64,000 nucleotides of DNA, taken from NCBI GenBank assembly GCA_025174535.1, contig JALBUN010000001.1, forward strand, positions 1,736,001 to 1,800,000, read 5' to 3'. Positions 57,672 to 64,000 of this stretch are shown here, piece after piece. This DNA comes from Cantharellus purpuraceus. Taxonomy: Eukaryota > Basidiomycota > Agaricomycetes > Cantharellales > Hydnaceae. A program made the translations under genes and the position numbers. The first letter of the stretch is position 1. Each line of letters begins with the position of its first letter. The notes beneath the pieces were generated by a model, which had not been told where the DNA came from, made no database searches, and was given only the letters and a program-made list of their open reading frames with translations.

Positions 57672-59460
57672 ATGGAATTGTACCTGCTAGATTATGGCGC
57701 GGGGAACGTGCAAAGCCTTGCCAATTCGCTTCGGAAGCTAGGATACAGCTTCAAATGGATAGAGTCTCCTTCAGACTTCGATCGCGCTTCAGTTGGTCTT
57801 TCCCCTTTACACATGCGCTAATCATTGTGACAACTATGCATAGAAAGTTATATTCCCTGGCGTCGGTGCTTTTCAAACTGCTATAGAACACTTGATGGCA
57901 CGGGGACTGCTAGAGCCGCTGCGGCGATATATTGACTCTGGCAAACCGTATTTCGGGATCTGCATTGGCCTGCAAGTCCTATTCGCGTCTTCAACAGAGG
58001 CGCCTTCTGTTCGAGGTCTAGGCACCATCCCATTGAGTATCGAACGCTTTGACGATGCCACAAAAGCCGTGCCCCACATGGGGTGGAATTCTGCGCTATT
58101 CAGCCAGTCAGCAACAGAAGAAGCGACGTCTGGCATGTCAGAAGATGCGGCATACTATTTTGTGCACTCATACCGCGCGCGGTATCACCCTACGGAGGAA
58201 ATGGCATCCTGGGCATACACGGTGACGCAATACGGACAAGAGCTGTTCGTTTCGACTGTGCGTCGAGGCCACCTCTTTGCTACACAGTTTCATCCTGAGA
58301 AGTCGGGCATGGCAGGGATGCATTTGCTCGATTGGTGGCTAAAAATGCCCGTCGAGAACGCAAAGTGCGACGCGCAGCCCAGAGCCTTGATTCCCCGGGC
58401 TCCGCAAAAGAAGGACGGCTTTATACGACGCGTCATTGCGTGTCTAGACGTGCGTGCAAACGACGATGGTGATCTGGTCGTGACCAAAGGCGACCAGTAC
58501 GATGTACGCGAGAAGGCCGCGCCCGAGTCGTCCTCCAGTGCACTAAAAACAAAAACAGCCGGCGCGGTGCGCAACCTCGGAAAACCTGTCGCATTGGCAG
58601 AACGATACTATGCAGCTGGTGCTGACGAGATTTGCTTTCTGAACATTACATCCTTCCGCTCATCACCCTTGCGCGACCAACCCATGCTCGCCGTCGTTCG
58701 GGCAGCCGCCGGGCAGATTTTTGTGCCGCTCACCATTGGCGGCGGCATCAAGGTGAGCTGCCCCCTGAAACGCGTCACAAGCAAAGTTTGGAATTCTCAC
58801 GTCTGCACACAGGACTCAATAGACCCTGACGGGACGCGTCGCACAGCCGTCGAAGTGGCCGGTGCGTACTTCCGTGCCGGCGCAGACAAGGTGAGTATCG
58901 GAAGTGAGGCCGTCTCCGCGGTGGAGAAGCTCCTAGCCAACGGAGGGCTGCCCTCCGGCCAGAGTGCAATTGAGACGATCGCACACGCCTACGGGCGGCA
59001 AGCCGTCGTTGTATCCGCAGACCCGCGGCGTGCGTACGTCGACGCGGACACGTACTCGGGGCCCCAGGCGGATGAGGTCGTGCGCGGCGACGATGGCAAG
59101 GCGTGGTGGTACCAATGCACCGTGTCTGGTGGACGGGAGGCGCGGCCGCTGGGCGTGGTGCAGCTTGCGCGCGGGGTGGAGAAACTCGGCGCAGGGGAGA
59201 TCTTACTGAACAGCATCGATCGTGACGGCACAGGAGCAGGCTTTGATCTTGCGCTCATACGCCTTGTCAAGGCCGCTGTGCGAATACCGGTGGTGGCAAG
59301 TAGCGGTGCCGGCAGCGCGGATCACTTTGTAGACGTATTTCAGGAGACCAGTGTCGAAGCTGCCCTGGCCGCAGGGATCTTCCATCGAGAGGAGGTCGGC
59401 ATTGCAGCTGTCAAAGCTAAGCTTGTCGCACAGGGACTAAACGCACGCAGTGTATTATGA
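57672..59460 (+). CDS. HIS7: Imidazole glycerol phosphate synthase, fused glutaminase-cyclase (HisHF)
   Basis: The enzyme converts PRFAR and glutamine to imidazole glycerol phosphate and AICAR in histidine synthesis. Exons 57672-57791, 57844-58752 and 58813-59460 sum to 1677 nt (558 aa), the normal fungal length. The glutaminase half has GAGNVQSLANSL, the nucleophile Cys in YFGICIGLQ and the His-Glu pair in QFHPEKSG. The cyclase half begins RVIACLDVRA with GDQYDV, continues PLTIGGGIKD and GADKVSIGSEAV, and ends with LLNSIDRDGTGAGFD and VVASSGAGS. The gene is divergent from TIP20. The GC content rises in this part of the window. Confidence 0.97.
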
Positions 59461-59662
59461 TAGTGCAGTCCGATTGGAAGTTAGAGCAATGTCATACATG
59501 AAATAGACGAGACTGTACAAGAGTACAATCTGCAGCGAGGCGAGCAAGAAGACGTAGACCCAACGTAGTAAAACAAGAGTTGTGCATGCGGAAACCTAGG
59601 TGTAAGCAAAGGGGAAACGGGAAACGGCACGCAAATAACAAGTCTGGAATTTAGTTCGTGAA

Positions 59663-61184
59663 TCAAGGTCTGGTGGCTCCACCCCGGCGGACTCCTTTGA
59701 TTCTCTTCATGAGAGATGTCTTTCTGCCAAGACCGCGGCCAGGTGACACCGACTCTCCAAAGTAGTCTCCAGCAGGAGGAAGAGGGAGCTCCTTCTCCCT
59801 GGGGTCGTCATCTAGATTTGTAAAGTCTGCAGAGGAGTCAGAAACGGGGGAGATTGTGGCACCTCCACCGCCACCGCCGCTGCCCGGGGAGCGTGTAAAG
59901 CGACCAAGGAAGGAGGTCTGGTGCTTGTGGGTGGGGCGAGTGGAGGGGGGAACAGCGACAGGGGGAGTGGCGCCGCTTTCGAGCGACTCGGGGGGTGAGT
60001 CGGCATTCGACTCGGAGGGCTCGACGTCTTCGTTGTATGTGACGGGGACATTGGGAGCATCGCGCATTTTCCGGAAACGGGATATGAGAGAACGGGAGCG
60101 CCGGGGAGAGCTGTCGCTGCCGTTGTTAAAGTTGGGGGAGTCGTACACATCCATGGTGGGAGAGAGATCAGGGGTAGAGGAGGATTCGTTGGGGTGGCTT
60201 CCCGGGAGCAAGATGGGCTTGGGAGGGGGGAGGGTGGAGCGGGTGCGCTGTGCGCGGGAGGGACGTGAGCCGTCTTCGAGATACTCTCTGTAGGCGTCGC
60301 GGGCGTCCTTGGCACGTCGCGAAGAGGCAGAAGTGTGGCCATCCTTGCCGTTCTTGATCGAGCTGGCGGCAGATCTGTCGCCACCGCCGGCGAGAAACTC
60401 CTCAAAGGGTTCTGGCTCTGCGATGCCCCAAGCCTCGGCGAGGGGATCGACACGTTTCTTGGGGATGGAGCCGGGGGAGGAGGGAGAGGTGGGATAGAGG
60501 CTGGCGGGGCCGTAGGGGGAGTCGTAGGCGGTCATGGCATTGAAGGGGGACTGTGCGAGGGGGGAGAGACGACGGTCTGAAACGTCGGAAAGAGGGTCGT
60601 TGGCGGCGTCGGCGGGGCCATAGACCATCATGGGGGACTTGTGCTTGTGCTTATTGCGAGAGGGCGCACAGGCATCAAAGGGGCCATCGTGGTGGAGCAC
60701 TGGGGGAGGGGGGGTGAGCGTGGGCGTAGGGTTGGGACAGGAGGTAGACATACTGGCAGCGCCGACACCCGAAAAGTCGAGTCTATCGATGATGTCTGCG
60801 TGCATGCTGGCCTTCTTCGAGGCTTTTGGACGGCTGGGCTTGCCGGACTTGTCCACAGGGGGGGGGACCGAGTCGGACGACGCGGAACGACGTGTGCGAG
60901 GGGGAGTGACGGTCCCAGACGAGTTGCTAAAAGACGGCATGAGGACGAGCAGGAGAGAGAGAGAGAGAAGAGGGAAAAACAGACGGGGGATGGGATCTTC
61001 CCGTCTTTGACCTGGCAGGGTCAGTGACAGGCTTGACTGTGACAGAGTCCCTGACTGCAGAAAGCATATCGTCCTTTGGGAGCGGGAGGGGGGCAGAACG
61101 AGGACCGTTGCGATCGTAGTTGGAGACGTGCGCGACGGTGTCACGGAAGGGATCAGAAGTCTGACGGCGATGGGAGGCGGCCAT
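59663..61184 (-). CDS. PAL1: PAL1-type cell morphology protein
   Basis: Pal1 proteins act in polarised growth and localise to cell tips and septa in fission yeast. Minus-strand exons are 61184-61012 and 60926-59663, 1437 nt (478 aa). The proposed intron (60927-61011) joins TDPA to SNSSGTVTPPR. The Pal1 signature HHDGPFDACAPSRNK is followed by KSPMMVYG. DPLAEAWGIAEPEPFEEFLAGGG then fits the family's later motif; the segment is split here only by my quoting. The rest is low-complexity Ser/Pro/Arg sequence, and the C-terminus is basic (KRIKGVRRG). Start MAASHRRQTSDPF. Alternatively the protein could start at MPSFSNSS, with the first exon not coding. Confidence 0.85.
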
Positions 61185-61236
61185 ATGGATTCAGTCAGTC
61201 AGTCAGCTCACACAACATGTGACCCATCCTGTCACA

Positions 61237-61244
61237 TCACGTGA
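61237..61244. promoter_or_regulatory. TCACGTGA palindrome upstream of PAL1
   Basis: Perfect palindrome 53 bp upstream of the PAL1 start codon. A short CAGT repeat (CAGTCAGTCAGTCAG, about 61193-61207) lies between it and the gene. Confidence 0.4.
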
Positions 61245-61389
61245 TCATATACACACGCTACTCCCAGACGAGACCCCTCGCAGCAGTCTCGACGCCACGG
61301 CAACGCCTCAGACGAGATCCACGTCTGCCGTCCTCAGCTGGGATGGGGACCGTGCTGCGACTCTATAAACATTCCCGAGGTGGTACGGC

Positions 61390-61993
61390 TGCATAGTCCA
61401 CGATGCCCGTGGTTTGGAGCAGACATTGGTCAAGCAAGGTGCTGCAGCTGGCTACCCCGCCCTTTACGCCCTCCCATCACCGCTTTACATTCACCTCTTG
61501 ACCATTTCCTTCGATTCTGCTCTTTTTGCGATAGCCTGCATTGCCTTTTGGGCCTGCTGCAGACCCGGCGGACTAACTATCGCTTCCCGTAATTTTTTGA
61601 TCCCACGATCCACGTACCTCGCTCTATGACCCTCAAGAATGGCGCAACGAGAGAAGGGACGTGCCTTCATGTCATTCCACATCCCTTATTCCAACACGAA
61701 AAAACACAGAGGCGACGATATCCAATTAATTGACCACCCTACCAATCCCATCTCTGCCTTCAACACTCACCTTCGGTCCAACCGGGATATCCCAGACAAC
61801 GCCCCGCTTTTGCATTCCGTACTGCAGACTACGGTTGGGCTCCTATGATGAAACCATGGTTCGCATTGGCGTTGGGTATTGATCCCTGGGTAGTAATGGT
61901 CGTCGGTAGATGGACGTCAGTCTATCTCTTCGCTCTCTGTGCGTATGTCCTGCATTTGTCGAGGCCTCAGTTCCTTTTGGAATTCATTTCCTG
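61390..61993 (+). pseudogene. Decayed tyrosine recombinase relic (Crypton-like or related YR element)
   Basis: Three broken plus-strand frames together resemble the C-terminal catalytic part of the tyrosine recombinases scattered in basidiomycete genomes. Frame 1 (61414-61629) has ISFDSALFAIACIAFWACCR followed by PGGLT, where intact copies have an RLGE-type catalytic arginine block. The next frame (61639-61848) has FMSFHIPYSNTKKHRGDD and an APLLHS stretch. A shifted frame then gives YGWAPMMKPWFA, directly followed by LGIDPWVVMVVGRWTS. The segment that normally holds the second catalytic block (GH-x-FRIGG-like) between those two is missing, so it is deleted as well as frame-shifted. No ends or target duplications could be seen. 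Family assignment is from pattern memory. Confidence 0.65.
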
Positions 61994-62220
61994 ATATTAA
62001 CGCGAAACTCACGGTCCGCTGCTCCCCATCGGAATATGGGTGGTGGATCTTCCACCCCCATCCTCACGCTCAAAGGGTTCCTGATTTCAGAGTTGGATCA
62101 TGTACCAGAACACCATCGGTACCCGCAGTTTGCGCAAACCCCCGACTGTCTGTTCTCTCCAAAATCAAACCCGCAGAAACTTTACGTCTCGTAAAGTCTT
62201 ATCTTGTTGAAATTAATCAA

Positions 62221-62484
62221 CTATACTCAATGACCGACTGGGGAGGGGGACCACACTGCGTGACCCTATAGTATAGAAGAAATTTGGCCAGCTATACTTA
62301 ATGACCGACTGGGAGGGGATGTCCAAACTGCGTGACATACGCTACAGTATAGAAGAAATTTGTCCAGCTATACTCAATGACCGACTGGAGGGAAAGATGA
62401 AACCGCGTGACCCTGTAGTATGGAAGAAATTTGGCCAGCTATACTCAATGACCCACTGGGGGGGTGTCCGAACTGCGTGACCAG
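62221..62484 (+). repeat. Four-unit tandem repeat upstream of the desaturase gene
   Basis: Units start at 62221, 62292, 62368 and 62439 (spacing 71, 76 and 71 bp). Each has CTATACT-AATGACC-ACTGG, a G-rich run, an (A/C)CTGCGTGAC-like block (CCGCGTGAC in unit 3), then AGTAT-GAAGAAATTTG-CCAG. The fourth unit lacks the last block. The array ends about 105 bp before the desaturase ATG. Confidence 0.9.
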
Positions 62485-62536
62485 AAACACTCAACCCGCC
62501 AAAAAATTTGGACCTCACGCGCGAGGAATCCGGGCA

Positions 62537-62550
62537 CATATATATGTATA
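62537..62550 (+). promoter_or_regulatory. TATA-like element of the desaturase gene
   Basis: An ATATATATGTATAA-type run lies about 40-55 bp upstream of ATG 62591, directly after the tandem repeat array. Confidence 0.4.
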
Positions 62551-62590
62551 AACTGCACTGATCAGTCGAAACTTAGGTATCCTACAAGCT

Positions 62591-64000
62591 ATGCTTCCTC
62601 TCTGGTCGCGCCACGACGTCGAGGCCCGTATTCTCGCAGGAGAGACTCTCGTCATCCGCCACGGCATTGTGCTTCGCATCCCCCCTCACTGGCTCGCTGC
62701 CCACCCCGGCGGCGCACTCGCCATCCTCCACTTTGTTGGCCGCGACGCCTCGGACGAGATCGATGTTTACCATTCAGACACGGTGCTGCAGCAGCGCATC
62801 AGACACTACGCCGTGGCACGCGTCGAGGTGCCCTGGGTGCCCCTCCTCCCGCCCGTCATGTCCGGCTGGGTGCGCAGGTCTGGTGCGGGGGGCGTGCAGA
62901 CCTGGTTCCGAGAGGCAGATGCCGCCCTGTCTGACACCACCCCGTCCCAGGTGCTCCTCGTCCAGTCGGGAGAGTCGCATGCCACGACACCCTCCCCGTC
63001 CTCCCTCCAGCCACCATCCACCACTCTCTCCCCGGCTGCCCAACACCGGCACGCCGCTGCATACCGTGCCCTTCACGACCGCATCAGACAGGCTGGCCTG
63101 TACGACACCCCCTTCGTCTCTGGCTACGGCCCCGAGGTCCTCCGTTACATCCTCCTCGCCGCCCTCTCCGCCCTCGCATACTCTCAGTCCTACCATGTCA
63201 TCAGTGCCGTCTTCCTCGGCCTTCTCTGGCACCAGTTGACCTTTACCGCACACGACCTCGGCCATTGCGGTGTCACCCACGTCTGGCTCTGGGACCGTCT
63301 TTTGGGAATATTCATCGCCAACTTTCTGGGCGGACTCAGCATCGGCTGGTGGGTCGACGTAAGTGTCCCTCCCCGTGTTTCTCTGTCTGGCACCCACCCA
63401 TCTCTCTTTAGAATCACAACATACATCACCGTAAGTCCCCATCCCCGCCTTGCCTCTCTGTGCGCTTACCTGTTCCTAGTCGTCCCCAATCATCCGTCCC
63501 ATGACCCCGACATCCAGGTAATTCAGCGCCATGTTCACTCCACACGTGCAACTAACGCGTCCACAGCACATACCCTTTTTCGCCATCACTCCCGCGTTTC
63601 TTAGCAACCTCTACTCGTCATACTACAAGCGGATCATGGCCTTTGACGCCCCAGCCGCGCTCTTCCTCTCCATGCAACATCGTCTGTTCTATGTAGTCAT
63701 GTCGTTAGCCCGATTCAATCTCTATTCCAACTCGTATGGCTTTCTACTAAAACGGGGCCGGCGTCTTTGGCACTGGTACGTTGAGATTGGCGCGCTCCTC
63801 GCATTTTGGACATGGTACGGCGCCTTGCTGTATGGTATCGGTAATTGGAAGACTGTGTTGGTCTATGTCCTCGTCAGCCACATTGTCCCCAGCCCGCTCC
63901 ACGTCCAGGTACATTCCTGACCCGCGTGTCCCCCCCCTTGTTCCTCACCCCACCCTTCCCAGATTGTGCTCTCCCACTTTTCGCGGTCAACCGTCGACTT
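62591..64000 (+). CDS. Cytochrome b5-fused fatty-acyl desaturase, probably sphingolipid delta-8 type, 3' truncated by window edge
   Basis: The N-terminal cytochrome b5 domain has the heme motif HPGG (in WLAAHPGGALAIL). It is followed by a Ser/Pro-rich linker and the membrane desaturase domain. His box 1 is HDLGH (about 63250). Box 2 is HNIHH, encoded in a 19-nt exon (63412-63430) between introns that begin at 63361 and 63431. The following NHPSHDPDIQHIPFF is typical of the fungal delta-8 sphingolipid desaturases. Box 3 (QIEHH type) lies beyond the window. The first exon is 62591-63360, and the last visible exon begins at about 63962 and reads IVLSHFSRS. Likely substrate is a ceramide long-chain base; a front-end acyl desaturase is the alternative. 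Confidence 0.87.

Noticed and set aside
58989..59270. Open frames antisense to HIS7
   Set aside because: They are shadows of GC-rich third-codon positions in a strongly conserved enzyme.
59812..60453. Long Pro/Ser-rich open frame on the minus strand
   Set aside because: It is a second reading frame of the low-complexity, GC-rich PAL1 exon.
62221..62484. Could the regular repeats be a CRISPR array?
   Set aside because: The whole unit repeats without unique spacers, there are only four copies, and the genome is eukaryotic.

Overview
The window is eukaryotic nuclear DNA from a filamentous basidiomycete, most likely an Agaricomycete. The signs are dense genes on both strands, very many introns of about 45-65 bases (GT-AG with a minority of GC-AG), very short exons, a fused HisH-HisF enzyme, fungal wall and membrane families, a relic of a tyrosine recombinase of the kind found in mushroom genomes, and a dynein heavy chain that starts at the motor. 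I could not run any search. Family calls rest on recognised motifs, and exon borders rest on frame continuity plus splice consensus.

Left part (1-20.4 kb): the 3' part of an Ups2-type lipid-transfer gene (window edge); an unassigned multi-pass membrane protein (1751-4202); the HOG-pathway MAPKKK SSK2 on the minus strand; the GTPase DRG1/RBG1 leaving from the same short promoter; a PhnP-like metallo-beta-lactamase-fold hydrolase; an Ups1-type lipid-transfer gene; the Golgi Rab-GEF subunit RIC1; and a 2-oxoglutarate oxygenase-like gene.

Middle part (20.4-33.5 kb): sterol glucosyltransferase ATG26 (minus), a SUR7/PalI-like membrane protein whose 5' frame is unclear, a duplicated promoter-like block, a GPI-anchored GH72 beta-1,3-glucanosyltransferase, an RRM plus zinc-knuckle RNA-binding protein, and the small spliceosomal gene SmE (minus).

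Right part (33.6-64 kb): the cytoplasmic dynein motor (33653-45126) without a tail region, MED9 (minus), homoserine kinase THR1, an NT5C-like HAD phosphatase, MGR2 (minus) and PEX10 back to back with touching start codons, a beta-carbonic anhydrase, gamma-tubulin complex component GCP4, the Dsl1-complex subunit TIP20/RINT1, HIS7, the morphology protein PAL1, a decayed tyrosine recombinase, a four-unit tandem repeat, and a b5-fused sphingolipid-type desaturase cut by the window edge.

Functional themes are mitochondrial lipid and protein transport (UPS1, UPS2, MGR2), microtubule motility and nucleation (dynein, GCP4), membrane traffic (RIC1, TIP20), wall and membrane lipids (ATG26, GH72, desaturase), and primary metabolism (THR1, HIS7, carbonic anhydrase). 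Several genes are divergent pairs separated by about 40-120 bp. The most interesting points are the tail-less dynein gene, candidate 1-nt and 3-nt exons in DRG1, and the MGR2/PEX10 start-codon overlap.
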